Positions 10,747 through 21,392 of a stretch of DNA of 64,000 bases are shown piece by piece (within the stretch, counting starts at the first letter, position 1; the number at the start of each line of letters is the position of its first letter). The stretch comes from Umbilicaria muhlenbergii (Eukaryota > Ascomycota > Lecanoromycetes > Umbilicariales > Umbilicariaceae): assembly GCA_000611775.1 (NCBI GenBank), contig KK106982.1:1364001-1428000 (forward strand), read 5' to 3'. Position numbers and translations under genes: made by a program. Below the pieces are notes generated by a model, which saw only the letters and a list, made by a program, of their open reading frames with translations, ran no database searches and was not told the origin of the DNA.

Positions 10747-11985
10747 CTACCACCTTTTCCCCCCAAACTCGCCCCCTTTCCTCTCCCTCTCCACCTGCTC
10801 GTCAAACAACCTCTGCGCCTCTGCCTTCGCCAACTGCTTCTCCTCCTCTTCACTCGAAAACGCAAATCCCTCTTGCTGCTCTTGCTGCACCGTCGCCCTT
10901 TCCGGTGCCCGGCGCCTGCGTCCGGAATTCGATGGCGCGGAGCCTGCTTCCTTCCTGATTCTCTCCCAGACACTCCCGCCGCTGGAGCTAGACCCGCTCC
11001 TAGCCGTAGGGCTCGCGTCGTCGTAGTCGTCGTCGGAATTCTTGGGTTGCCTCTCTACCTTGTCGATCTGGAATGTCGAGGCTCTGGTCTCGGTAGGACT
11101 GGTTCTGGGACTAGCCTGTTGTCTCACTTCCTGCCCTGTCATCTGCCCATCACCCAAAACCCCTCCATCATCACTCCTCGCCAACCTCGCATCATCCGGC
11201 TCCATGCCATACTCCGCCCCCTCCGCCGTCGGACTCGCGTCATCCCAGCCAATAGCCCTCCGATGATTCTTCCACAAATCCCCCGCACTCGTCTGGCCCT
11301 GCCCCGTCGGATCCTCCCTCTGCCCCACCGCCTGCCCCCTTCCCTGCCCCCCCACCCCCGCCGCCACCTCCCTCGCCCTCGCCCTCAACCTCTCCACCAC
11401 CGCCCTCAACCTCCCATCCCTTTGCTCCCCCACCGCCCCCGCCGTCGCCGCATACGTCCCCACCACCACCCCGCCCACCCAACTCCCAACAACCCCATAC
11501 GCGCCCCCCCGCAACCCATGCCACACCATCCGCGCCCGCACGCCCCCGACCCACTCCGCGCCGCCGATCCTGACGGCCGCCGGGTTGAACGTCGCCGGGT
11601 CGGGCTTCACGAACGGGAACCGGAACGTCTCCCGCGTCTGGTAGGCGCGCAGCCCGCCGGCCAGGAGGCCCAGCGGCCGGCCCCAGGAGGCGATCGCGAG
11701 GGTTTTGGCGGTCCAGTAGGCGAGGGCGGAGGCTTCGTCGGGGGTGACGGGGCGCTGGAGGAGAGACGACGTTTGTTGGATGCGGTAGTGGATCGAGGTG
11801 GCGAGGTAGTGGGGGGTGTAGCCGAAGAGGGGACCGAAGATGGGGGCTGCGGAGGGGAGTCGGGCGAGGTCGATGTTGATTTGCGTGGTTTCGTGGGGTG
11901 AGGCGTAGGGGTCGGAGTCAGAGGTTGGAGAGGGGGAGTCGGTAGTGAAGTCTGGGGGGGTGGTGGGGGGGTCTTCGAGGACCAT
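10747..11985 (-). CDS. Conserved fungal glycine-rich, probably membrane protein of unknown function
   Basis: A single open frame of 412 residues. After a Pro/Ser/Thr-rich N-terminus, residues about 40-195 form the conserved part: APIFGPLFGYTPHYLATSIHYR, a small-residue hydrophobic segment (LAYWTAKTLAIASWGRPLG), ETFRFPFVKPD, and a Gly/Val-rich stretch (GAYGVVGSWVGGVVVGTY) that looks like a membrane helix. The remainder is acidic, Ser-rich and disordered, ending in a charged coiled-coil-like segment rich in Glu, Lys and Gln. I recall similar proteins across ascomycetes without an assigned function. The coding strand shifts strongly from C-rich to G-rich along the first 700 bases, giving Arg/Gly/Val-rich sequence. 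Confidence 0.8.
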   Translation of the reverse strand: MVLEDPPTTPPDFTTDSPSPTSDSDPYASPHETTQINIDLARLPSAAPIFGPLFGYTPHYLATSIHYRIQQTSSLLQRPVTPDEASALAYWTAKTLAIASWGRPLGLLAGGLRAYQTRETFRFPFVKPDPATFNPAAVRIGGAEWVGGVRARMVWHGLRGGAYGVVGSWVGGVVVGTYAATAGAVGEQRDGRLRAVVERLRARAREVAAGVGGQGRGQAVGQREDPTGQGQTSAGDLWKNHRRAIGWDDASPTAEGAEYGMEPDDARLARSDDGGVLGDGQMTGQEVRQQASPRTSPTETRASTFQIDKVERQPKNSDDDYDDASPTARSGSSSSGGSVWERIRKEAGSAPSNSGRRRRAPERATVQQEQQEGFAFSSEEEEKQLAKAEAQRLFDEQVERERKGGEFGGKRW

Positions 11986-12677
11986 GGTGGTGGAGGGGTG
12001 GTGGTTGTGGTGACGGGGAGATTTGTGCTGTTGTTTGGGTCAATTGGGGGGTTGGGAGTGTGGGGATCGATTCTTGCATGATTTACCTACTGGTGCTATG
12101 GCATTCGCAGCTATCTCTCGCTGTGTGGTCTGATCATAATCTAGTAGTAACGAGCCAAGTGATGTGAGTAATAGAGCTGTTGAAGGGGGCTCGGATAGCT
12201 TCGAGAAACAATGACGTCGAGTAAAGTTTATACGATTTATACACGACTAATGAATGGCATCTCTGATGAGTTGGAACTCATCAGAGATGCCAGAACAGAT
12301 GGTTTTGAGTAGCCCCTCCGCTACATAAAGGCATCGAGTCTAAGATATTCGTAGATACTGTGTGATTTCCAAACCTCGTCATTTCTTGAGTTCCTTCTTA
12401 CTGTGCCTGTCATCAGCCTCTGCGACTTACGATTTGTCCATCGCGGCAGACACTATTGGATCACGGCAAACATCATTCCATCTTGTGAACAATTAAATGG
12501 ACTGACAAGATACAATTGTAGACTCGATATTTGTTGAAACGGAGGGAACTCCAGGACGCTTCATGCAGCATTTCTTTGATTGAGTACAACCATGCTGGCT
12601 CGCGCGCACCCTTTTGTAAAAACACTCCTTAGTATGAGTCTATCATGGGCCCGTGGCAAAACCTGGTATCAGATGCT
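11986..12677. other. Intergenic region with a near-perfect palindrome
   Basis: Holds the promoter of the gene ending at 11985 and the 3' flank of SBA1. Apart from the inverted repeat at 12255-12292 I see nothing recognisable. Confidence 0.6.
12255..12292. repeat. Inverted repeat, 18-bp perfect arms, 2-nt spacer
   Basis: The left arm tggcatctctgatgagtt is followed by gg and then the exact reverse complement of the left arm. As RNA it would form a very stable hairpin; as DNA it could extrude a cruciform. It is non-coding and not flanked by an obvious element. Confidence 0.95.
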
Positions 12678-13618
12678 CTAAGACAGCTCCTCAATCTTCG
12701 GGGCCGCCGTCGCCGTCTTGGTTGCGGAAGCGCCAGTCTCGCCAGTCGCCTCCGGTACTTCTTCGACTTCTCCGCCAGTCTCGATCTTCTCGACACCTTC
12801 CTCATCCTCGAGCTCGGGCATGTCGTCGTCCTAGTTAAAGGTCAGTGGGTAACTCGGGGAAGAGTGGAGGAATAAGGACTTACGTCTCCACCGAGACCTT
12901 CCATGCCTGGCATCCCTTCGGCGCCGCCCATGCCTCCTAGTTTCGAGAAATCGATGCCCCCAAATCCACCGTCATCACCACCCATGCCACCCATGCCACC
13001 CATGCCTCCCATGCCTCCCATACCAGGCATTCCTCCACCACCGATGTTGTTCATGTAGTCTTGGTCTTCCGGTACGGCATCTTGCTCATCCTCATCAACC
13101 CACTATATCTTCCGTCAATATTGTCCTTTTGAATGCATCCGTTCCAGGCCACATACCTTGTCGAAATCCGTCTTTAGGAAATGCACTTTCTTGCTCTCCT
13201 TTAGCAGCCTTGGCCAGTATTCCTCCTTCAAGTCCTTTTTCCGTAGAACGAACTCCACATCTCGCGGACTGTGGTTTTTCTTGCTGTTCTCGGGATCGAT
13301 CTCAGCGTAAAAGTCTAGCTCGACATGATACGTAGTTTTCTTGGTTTCAGAGTGGCCGGTGAAAGTGAGAGATGTAGGCTTCAGGTCGATCTTGGTGGAT
13401 TGGGGAGAAACGTCGGGTGCAGAGATGGTCAGGTAGATGCAGTTCTTTTCCGCGTCAGTCTTGGAGGAGCGCTGGGCCCAGAGGACTGTATGTGAGTAGT
13501 TAGCATGACCATGTCTGGTAAGAGTTACGAGCGAATTGCAAGTGTTGTGCCTCATTGAAATCTAGCAAACATATGTCTTCTGCAACTCACCCTCTGGGGT
13601 CGTTTGCGACGAAGACAT
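12678..13618 (-). CDS. SBA1: Hsp90 co-chaperone p23 (Sba1-like)
   Basis: Cytosolic/nuclear co-chaperone that binds ATP-bound Hsp90 and stabilises its closed state. Four exons (13618..13591, 13485..13157, 13102..12884, 12830..12678) give 242 residues. The CS domain spans about residues 8-115 and shows the p23 signatures VLWAQRSS near the start and WPRLLKESKKVHFLKTDFDKWVDEDEQ at its end. It is followed by a Gly/Met tail with repeated GMGGMGGMGG, FSKLGG, and an acidic C-terminal exon ending in KIEEL-type sequence. Exon 1 is only 28 nt (MSSSQTTPE). Intron 1 is 105 nt with a GCTAAC branch site. The gene is divergent from VPS24. Confidence 0.95.
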
Positions 13619-14247
13619 GCTTTTGTCGGAGGTTGTGCAGTCAAGATTTGTATTCAGAATGAATGGGCGCAAATAGAAACGTGATGGCTCGGACTGAATC
13701 AAAGTTGGCACGTTGTATGAAGAAGTCTTGAAGTCTCCCGGTGTTCAAGACTGTGATTTGCGTGCGGGAGCTTAGCCTCATGTGCACGGGGCAAGGCTGA
13801 GGGCCCAGTGGAGCTTGATAGAACTGCGTCGAATCGTTAAAACGGCACTGGCCCAACGGGGCCAATCTACGCAAATCATGCACCGATCATCATGGAATGA
13901 TGTCATTTGGATTGGCTTCGGGGTCACACAGATCTCATCTGATCCGGATACGAGGACACTCCTCCAGCAGAAGAGTCTGAAGCTGCGGTGAAGCTGCTGT
14001 TGAGCTTTCCTTGGTGGGAATAACGACCCCACGCTGACTTTAGCTCCAGACGTCACCGACGCACCGGCGGCCTGGCTGAAGAGGCCCAAGCTTCGACGAT
14101 TAGTTCCCACAGCACACAGCATACAGCACACAGTACAACCCTGAAGCCAATATTAATTAATGTAGATCGCTCGCATCACTTTCCAACTCCGTACTCAGAT
14201 CTTCTCTCGGTCTTCGTGAAAGCCTGTAATGATAGTGGACCACAACG
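13619..14247. promoter_or_regulatory. Shared intergenic promoter region of SBA1 and VPS24
   Basis: A 629-nt spacer between two divergent start codons must hold both promoters. I see no unambiguous TATA box or heat-shock element array. Confidence 0.5.
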
Positions 14248-14990
14248 ATGGAGACCATCAAAGCGGTCTTTTGGAAGCCGGATCCCGCCGCGCAAGTCTG
14301 TTCTGCCTACAACGGTGAACACCGAGCTCCTTTACTAAACCGTGCTATCAGATGCGGAAATGTAACGATCTAATCCGTCAAAACACCCGGAAACTCGACC
14401 GTGATTTGAACCAGCTCAAAGTGCTGGACTCGAAAACGAAACAGTATATTCGACAAGCTTCCAAACGAGGCCAGAAGAATCCCGCGCGGGCCAAACAGGC
14501 AGCGCAAGAGACACGGACTTTCGCACGGGAACTAGTACGGATTCGAAAGCAAAGCTCACGATTGGCGACAAGCAAGGCGCAGCTGCAGAGTGTGCAAATG
14601 CAGGTCAACGAAGCCTTTTCCGTGCGCAAGATTGAGGGCAGCATAAGAGCGTCAACGGGAATCATGAAGGATGTCAACAGCTTGGTGCGGCTACCGGAGC
14701 TGACAGGCACCATGCGCGAGCTAAGTCAGGAGCTGGTGAAAGCTGGTATCATCGAAGAGATGGTTGGGGATAGTTTACCAGATGATCAGCTAATGGAGGG
14801 CGAGGATGAAGAGGCCGAGACGGAGGTGGATAAGGTACTTGGGGAAGTGCTGGCGGGTAGGCTGGGGAGGGCCACGAAGGTGGAGGACAAGCCTCTGGAA
14901 GAAGAGCCGACCGAGGAAGAGGTCGATCTAGAGGAGCAAGAGGCGACGTTGGCGCAGATGAGGGGCAGGCTGGAAGCGCTGAAGAGCTGA
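14248..14990 (+). CDS. VPS24: ESCRT-III subunit Vps24/CHMP3
   Basis: Component of the ESCRT-III filament that drives budding into multivesicular endosomes. Exon 1 (14248..14295, METIKAVFWKPDPAAQ) joins exon 2 (14352..14990) across a 56-nt intron with a GTCTGT donor, a CTAAAC branch and an ATCAG acceptor, giving 228 residues. The basic N-terminal helical core is typical: MRKCNDLIRQNTRKLDRDL, KQYIRQASKRG, ARELVRIRKQSSRL, KAQLQSVQMQ. It is followed by LPELTGTMRELSQELVKAGIIEEM, the acidic linker, and the C-terminal MIM-like segment near LEALKS. Frame and residue spacing match Vps24 rather than Vps2 or Snf7. Confidence 0.93.
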
Positions 14991-15961
14991 GCTGGGCCTG
15001 TTTTTTGGTTGTCTTTTGGAGTTACTAAAGACATGCTTATTTTGGGCAACTGCAAAGGGATGGCATCATGGGGGTTGAGGCGTTATCAGGACGTTTCCGA
15101 GGACTAGGCAAGCGTCTCAGCATTTAGAAACGGGGTGCTTAGTTGTCCGGATCCTGGCGCGGTATGCCGCCAGCAAGATACGTATTGAAGCTGCCCGACG
15201 ATCACGTAGTCACTTCTATCTCAGTCTATGATATCTAGATGACTTTCGCTTCTTGGAAATAATTCCTGAGACGGAGCCATCGAACAGTGAGGAGTGTGTC
15301 CTACCACACAAAGAGACTGTATTCTGGAATCTACCAAGCAACAAGGGACCACTACGTGTTGATGTTTACAGCCTTGTCCATTACCTTTGCTACCAGTGAT
15401 AGAAGACTGGAGACCACCAGGCTGGCGCGACAGTGAAGCTTCCAGATCGGGTTAGCGCGTATCCCAAGTTAGCGGCCTCCTTCTCTGCTTCAGCTTTGCC
15501 GCCCTTTTCACTCCCGTCAGCCATCGAGCATCACGCAACTTCACTCCACCACAAGCACTTCAACCCAGCCACTTCACTGCTTGTGCTCATTATCTTCACT
15601 TCAACTCGATCGCGCTTCGTTACCAAACCTCTTCAACCACCACGAAAAATCACACCTCTTACATCAATACCCATTCATACAGAGCCTTGCCAGCCAGGCA
15701 GCCAACGCGAACAAAGCGCGCGACCAAAGCGACTGTATTTGAAGCATTAGCCATCAGCTTCTCTTTCGCACCATCGTGTCCGATCCGTAAGCATACTACA
15801 TAGGATCACTTCGAAGTCGAACTCCTTGCCATAGGATCGCTTTGTTGCTACATCTACCTCTCCGCTCCACCTGACAGCTGTCACCAAACAGAGACACTCT
15901 AATTCTCGTTCGCTTCCCCAGCCAGTATCATCAGTAACGCATTTACAAACAAACCGCCAAC
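14991..15961. other. Intergenic region and YRA1 promoter/5' UTR
   Basis: From about 15480 the plus strand becomes C/T- and A-rich with repeated ttcact and ccaccac motifs and few purine runs, as in the 5' UTR of strongly expressed fungal genes. No coding gene is supported. Confidence 0.55.
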
Positions 15962-18099
15962 ATGTCTGGAAAGCTCGACCAATCTCTTGATGAGATCCTC
16001 AGCACTCGGCGCCAGTCTGCTCGTGGCCGTGGACGTGCCCGTCGTGCGCCCAACTCAGCGAGGACTAACGGAGCAACTGCCGCAGCGCCCGTGGGTGGAA
16101 TCAAGAAGAACTCAAAGGTCACTAGAGGAGGTGCCAAAGCTGCAGTACCAAGTGGACCGGCTGCTACTGGTGACTCCAAGATCATCGTGAGCAACTTGGT
16201 AGGCGACCCCGGAAAACCATCGAACTTCATACCTTCGACTCAACACGACTAACACTTCGATAGCCTCCCGATGTGAATGAGGGTCAGATCAAGGTATGTT
16301 CAACGCTAGGTCTCTACGGCCTTGGACTTTTATCGCCCGCACTTCCGTGATCTCCGAAGGTCGCAACCTTACCGATCGTCCTTTGGAACGATGTTATCCT
16401 TGCTTTTAAGAGCAGTTGTACGACGTGGTGGCCATACTTCTGTCAACTCCCTCTACCAGCTTTTGCTCGCCTGTCTTAGGCATGATGCAGAGCGCCAAGA
16501 GGTTGAGCCCATGTCGAAGTCTTGCACAAATCTAGTCCCGCAACATGACTGTCTGGCAAACAGATCACGCCCGGCTAGAGCAGACAATTGCATGATAGAC
16601 GGAGAGTAACCGGAGGCTGTTGGCATGTTTGTGGGGTCAGAAGGATGAGATGTACTTCAGCTTTGAGCATCAGCGAGCAGAGCAGTGAGAGCAAAACAGC
16701 AGCGGCTATCCTCCAGCATCCCACCTTTCTGTCATACGGATCATGGAACTTCTTGAGCGAGCACCGGGATTATGTCACTTGGATCTGCGAGTACTATCTG
16801 GAGTATTATCGGAGACTACGCAAAGCTAGGTGCAAAGTCGTCGGAAGCGGGTTTGATATCGTGGGAGGCTGCTCTCAGAAAGTCGCGGATGGTGTCACTG
16901 AAAGGATGACAACGCCTAGTTCGGTGTCGTGCTTAGGCCCTCCAGGTCCACGCCTCGTCTACGTCTCCCCATCTACGTTTCGTGCTCCATCCCATGAGCT
17001 GAGCGTTCGGCACTTGCTGCATTCGATCTCTACATGCAACCTGCGGCTGGAATGCCATCTACTTGCAATTGGTTGTTGATCTTTGGTTATAAGTATAGAC
17101 CGCTAGATTATATGGAATGGGATTTAGCCCTGCATAGCTTGCTTCCGGAACGGACATGGATCTGGATTACCTTCTCCGCTGCCAACCTGGACGGGATGCC
17201 CGAAGAACAACCTACTAACGCTCACTGCTTGCTCGCTGATGCTCTTGCTTGGGAAATTTCCGCTCTTGGATCGTGCCAGTGGCTGTTCGATTTGCTTTGA
17301 GGGCTACAGAAACGTTTTACCGTGTCTTCCTCGCAATCGCTTTCCCACGTTCTTCGAAACTTTTACGACGAGACGACTGGACTAATTCGGTCTACCATTC
17401 TTCTTTCTAGGAATACTTTGGCAAGTCCGTTGGCCCTGTCAAGCGAGTCACCATCACCTACGGTCCAAATGGCGTCAGTCGTGGCATTGCTACGATCATC
17501 TTCGGCAGGGCCAACAGCGCCAACGAAGCACTTACGAAATTGAACGGACTGTTGATCGACAAACGCCCTATGAAGGTATCTTTCCCCAGAACCGTCTTAC
17601 CGGTCTAGCAATTTACTGATCTGGCCAGGTCGAAGTGGTTCTCGACGCTTCAAAAGCTCCCCCTCCAGCTCCAGTCAAGGGGTTGAGTGAACGTATCGCG
17701 TAAGTGGCATTGAAACTTCAGAGATTACCGCGCCATTCTCATATGCTATAGACAACCCAAAGGTCAGCCCAAACCAGCTACAGCGGCTAAACCAGCCACC
17801 GACGGTACTGCCACTCGTGCACCGGGACGTGCACGCGGTCGTGTTGGTCGTCGTGGGCGTAACGCAGGTCGCGCTAAGCCGAAGACTGCCGAAGAGTTGG
17901 ACGCAGAGATGATGGACTATTTCGACGCGTCCGGTGCGCCGGCCAATGGTGCTGCCACTACCGACGCAGCGGCCACTACGAACGGTACGGCACAGCCGGT
18001 CGCGAACGGTGGAGAAGATCTGGGTATGGATGAGATCTCTGTAAGTGTGGATGGACTCCTCCCGTATACTTGGTATACTTGCTTACCGACGGACAGTGA
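15962..18099 (+). CDS. YRA1: mRNA export adaptor Yra1/ALY/REF (RRM protein)
   Basis: Nuclear adaptor that links spliced mRNA and the THO/TREX complex to the Mex67 export receptor. Six exons: 15962..16198, 16264..16293, 17411..17575, 17629..17699, 17752..18040 and 18097..18099, giving 264 residues. The N-terminal motif KLDQSLDEIL is diagnostic of the family. It is followed by an RGRGRARR box, a single RRM (KIIVSNLPPDVNEGQIK, then VKRVTITYGPNG and RGIATIIF), a second basic box (RARGRVGRRGRNAGR) and the C-terminal conserved helix EELDAEMMDYF. Two oddities: intron 2 is 1,117 nt where others here are 50-70 nt, and the last exon contributes only the stop codon TGA after GGACAG. A read-through of the last intron would add one residue before a different stop pattern, so this end is inferred. 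Confidence 0.93.
16294..17410 (+). other. Exceptionally long intron inside YRA1
   Basis: A 1,117-nt intron within the RRM coding region, with GTATGT donor, a GACTAATTC branch-like site about 35 nt from the end, and a pyrimidine-rich TTCTTTCTAG acceptor. The flanking exons join exactly at the conserved QIK|EYFGKS position. Open frames within it are short and unrelated to any family. Confidence 0.9.
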
Positions 18100-18891
18100 G
18101 CGAAGTTTTCGTCGCGTGGGGTGAGGTTGAATGTCGGTTGCGTTGGGGAAGATGTTCGGGCAGTGCGAGCGGACGTGTTTCGCAGCTGGGCTAAACTACA
18201 CCTGTGGCCTAGCTTGGGTGTATCACCAGATTGTTGATTTCCTCCTCCTTTTCCAAATGGCAAACGCTTAGTTCGGTGCCGGTGCTTGCTTGGTTCTTCA
18301 ATGGAGTTCGGTAGGGGTGCTTGTTCTGCGATGACTCTTTCTAGTTAGTTTGCGAGGAGGAGCAATCGAGCCTTTTTACAAACCCCGTTGCTTCTGTGCG
18401 CAACTTGGTATCGATTGTGTTTCTCAAGGCAGGGCTGGGGCGGACCCGGTGCTCTTGCCCAAGGATGTCTGGTGCGGATTGTGGATCGAGAATGCACTTC
18501 CACGGTCCTGTGTCGGTCTGGCGAGGAGGTTGGACCGATACTCGACGGTTAGTTGCTGCATTCGCCACCTTCCCGGACGGTTTATTCCCTGAATCGGGGA
18601 ACGCAATAGGGTCGAACGCACGGAGTAGTTTGCATGTGTCCGCGACGTCCGGAACGGACAGGGAAAGAAAATTAAGCACTCAACACCCTATCTGGGGGAA
18701 TAGCTGTGAAAAAACCCCGTTCCATCCGCTGTAAGCTCGTAGACTATACAACACAAGACATACCTCAATGTGTACGACTTAAAACTCCCAATGCCGCTAA
18801 ATCAAACACTATGCTACCCCCCACGCTCCCGGCCCCCGTATATTAAAATAAAAGCCATATTCGAAGCAAAAAACCCATGTATAACCCCCTC
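18100..18891. other. Convergent 3' region between YRA1 and TMA46
   Basis: Should contain both 3' UTRs. No supported gene; scattered short open frames only. Confidence 0.6.
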
Positions 18892-20319
18892 CTACGCCCC
18901 CTCCTCCTCATGCCCGTGAACCCCATTCGTCTCCGCCACCTCTCCGTCCTCGCCGCCATCGTCGTCATCCGCCCCCCCATCATGTCCATGAACTCCATTC
19001 ACCAGCAGCCCTCCCCCCCGCCGAATCCTCTCCTCCTCGCCCCTCGCCCTCGCCCTCTCCGTCTCCCGCCTCAAAGCCTCCAAATTCCACGCCTCGTCCG
19101 CACCCTCCTCCTCTTCCTCATCCCCCTCCCCACCCCCGCCATCTTCATCACCATCCTCATCCTCGTCCTCGTCCTCACTCCCCTCCCACCCGCCCCGCTC
19201 AAACATGGCGCGCCCCGTCGCCTCCTTCGCGCGGCGGGCTTCGTCCTCGGCGGCCTTCTTGTCGAGCCGGTCCTGCTTCCACTTGGCGAACGTTTCGGGC
19301 GTGACGGGCGTGAGGGCGCCGGTGAGTTTGTGGCGTTCGGATTCGAGGAAGTCTTCGAGCGTGAGGGTTTTGAGGGGGGATTTGTCGAGGAGGGCTTTTT
19401 CGGCGGCGCGTTGGTCTTTGGTTTTGAGGATGAATCTGTGGGATGCCCCGGGAAGGGGGCGCGGGGGTTAGTGGGTGGGTGGGGAGATGGAAGCCGTGGG
19501 GGTTAGGATGGAAAGAAAGAGGGGGGACGGACCCAGCTGGTAAACTGTGCTTGTACATGCACTTGTCGCCGCCGTTCGGACATTGCCAGAACCAGCCATA
19601 TTTCCCATTCTCGACCGCCTCGATGAAGAATTTGCACACTTTGTCCGTCGTCGTCTTCGGATTCCCGTGTTTACTCAGCACCACCTGCCTCAACTTCTCC
19701 TCGTCCCAATCCTCCATTCCATCCTTCTTCTTCGCCTCCTCGTCCGCTTCCCGCGTGTCCTGGTACACGTTCTTCTTCTCCCCCTTGCGCTCTACCGCCG
19801 GGTCGTGGCTGAATTTGCACTTCTTGCCCTTTTCGCAGTTGCCTTGTTTGAAGAAGATGCAGAGGACTGTTTTCGGGTCGACGCCGAAGGGCACTTTTTG
19901 CACTTGCACGGGTTTGAAGAGTTCGGCCGTTTCGCGCTTGGCGGTTTCGGAGGCGGCTTTTTCGCGCTCTTTTTGCGCTTTTTCGGCGTCTTTTCGCTTT
20001 TGCTCGGGGGTTTTGGCGGAGGCGGCTTGGGATTTGAGTTGCTCGATTTGCTTTTTGGCGGTGGAGCCTTTTTTCTGGGGTGGGAATGCGTGTTAGCTGG
20101 ATCGTGTGTCGGAGGAGATTGAGAAGGAGGTTGTTTCTGGGAGATATAGGGTGGCGTGGGGGAATCGAAGGTGCGCTGCTCACGTTTTTCATGCCAAATG
20201 TCTGTAGAAAAGGTATCAGCACCGTTCTGTTCGGGCTTATGGGGGCAAAAGCATACTTTATCCTCCACGATCTTCGTAGCTGAAGCCTTGGGCTTGGCCG
20301 CATCCTTTTTGGGTGGCAT
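18892..20319 (-). CDS. TMA46: CCCH zinc-finger DRG-family regulatory protein (Tma46/DFRP1)
   Basis: Ribosome-associated partner of the DRG GTPase Rbg1. Four exons (20319..20257, 20201..20184, 20074..19533, 19435..18892) give 388 residues. The hallmark N-terminus is rebuilt across two short introns: [20 protein letters not shown]; exon 2 is only 18 nt (TFGMKN). Two CCCH fingers follow ([21 protein letters not shown] and [12 protein letters not shown] ending [10 protein letters not shown]). The DFRP domain is present ([26 protein letters not shown]). The C-terminus is a long Asp/Glu/Gly-rich acidic tail. Fungal Tma46 is usually about 345-370 residues; the excess is in the acidic tail. The gene is divergent from OST4. 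Confidence 0.93.
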
Positions 20320-20807
20320 CTTGGGCCTAGTCTTGGGGTTGTACGGGATGAAAGAGGGTCAATGGCGGGTGCCGGGGAGAGTGGCGCACAACGCTTTCGG
20401 CCAGTAAGAGGAACACAAAGTATGAGTGGGGTCTAACTGAAGGTAGAGACAGAGGGCTGTAATGATAGTGCCGTAAGGACGAACGTATCTATACGGGGTA
20501 TGGAGTATCTAGAATGACTGGTGGGGGAATATTTGGCTGTGGGGAGCGGCCCCGGCAGGGCTTAGCGGCTTTTGCGGCGAGCTTCAAGCTCAATGGAAAG
20601 TGTCCTCGAGCAATCAAGACTCTCCGCATACAAAGATCCAGTCACTCTTTTGTAAGATAGCATCTCGGGACTCCACGCTAAATCTTTCACTAAAGCTTAC
20701 CGTTTGACAGAAACCACATACCCCAGCGCAACTTACACAGCTCATCCCATCTCCCTCAGGCGTCTCCCCTTTTTCCACCTACCCTCAATCCTCGACTCGG
20801 CGTCACG
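20320..20807. promoter_or_regulatory. Shared promoter region of TMA46 and OST4
   Basis: A 488-nt divergent spacer. The OST4-proximal part is C/T-rich just before the ATG, typical of fungal core promoters. No specific operator is recognised. Confidence 0.5.
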
Positions 20808-20993
20808 ATGATCTCCGACGATGATCTCTACAGACTCGCCATCTTCCTCGGCTCCCTATCCATGTTACTCATCGTTCTATACCACTTCCTCGAAGTCAAC
20901 GCCAAAGACGACGGAAAGCCCACCGCGACCCCCGCCGAGAAACTAGGGGCTAAGCCAGTAACGCCCGGGCAGGTGAAGATGAGCTCGAGATGA
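20808..20993 (+). CDS. OST4: Oligosaccharyltransferase subunit Ost4
   Basis: Mini-subunit of the ER oligosaccharyltransferase needed to hold Ost3/Ost6 and Stt3 together. The 61-residue product begins MISDDDLYRLAIFLGSLSML and continues LIVLYHFLEVNA. It matches yeast Ost4 in its MISD start, the single transmembrane helix and the YH pair. It is longer than the 36-residue yeast protein because of a hydrophilic C-terminal tail (about 28 residues rich in Lys, Pro and Ala). There is no intron. Such short genes are often missed in automatic annotation. Confidence 0.95.
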   Translation: MISDDDLYRLAIFLGSLSMLLIVLYHFLEVNAKDDGKPTATPAEKLGAKPVTPGQVKMSSR

Positions 20994-21392
20994 AGGGGAA
21001 TTGCCTAGTCATGGATGGGGGGAAAACCGTGGCTTCGAGTTCTTAGTAACGGGGGAAGCGAGGGACACGCGTAAACAGTGGAGATGGCGCAGGATGATTC
21101 ATTTAGCTTGAGATACCATTCCGGCGCCACAAAGACATGTATTTTGGGGTACATCTTATGTTCAACAAAGATCCTGAATATGGTGGTCAGCATCTGTCAA
21201 CCTGAATACGGCCGAGTGTTGTCATCCGGCAATGCAAAGACACAAGTATAACTGCATCCTCATCCTATATGATTAGAAAGCTAGAGTAGTGGTACGTGGA
21301 GGCCCAATCGAGAAAGTCAGTGATCAGTTCTCGAAAACAAATCCACTGATTGACGCACTGCGCGTCCGTATCCTTCCCAACATTTCAAAGCT
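20994..21392. other. Convergent 3' region between OST4 and the AT-hook/C2H2 gene
   Basis: About 400 nt, expected to hold both 3' UTRs. No gene seen. Confidence 0.6.

Noticed and set aside
11042-11901. Long plus-strand frames opposite the gene at 10747-11985
   Set aside because: Pro/Arg/His-only peptides caused by C-rich complement of the real gene; shadow frames.
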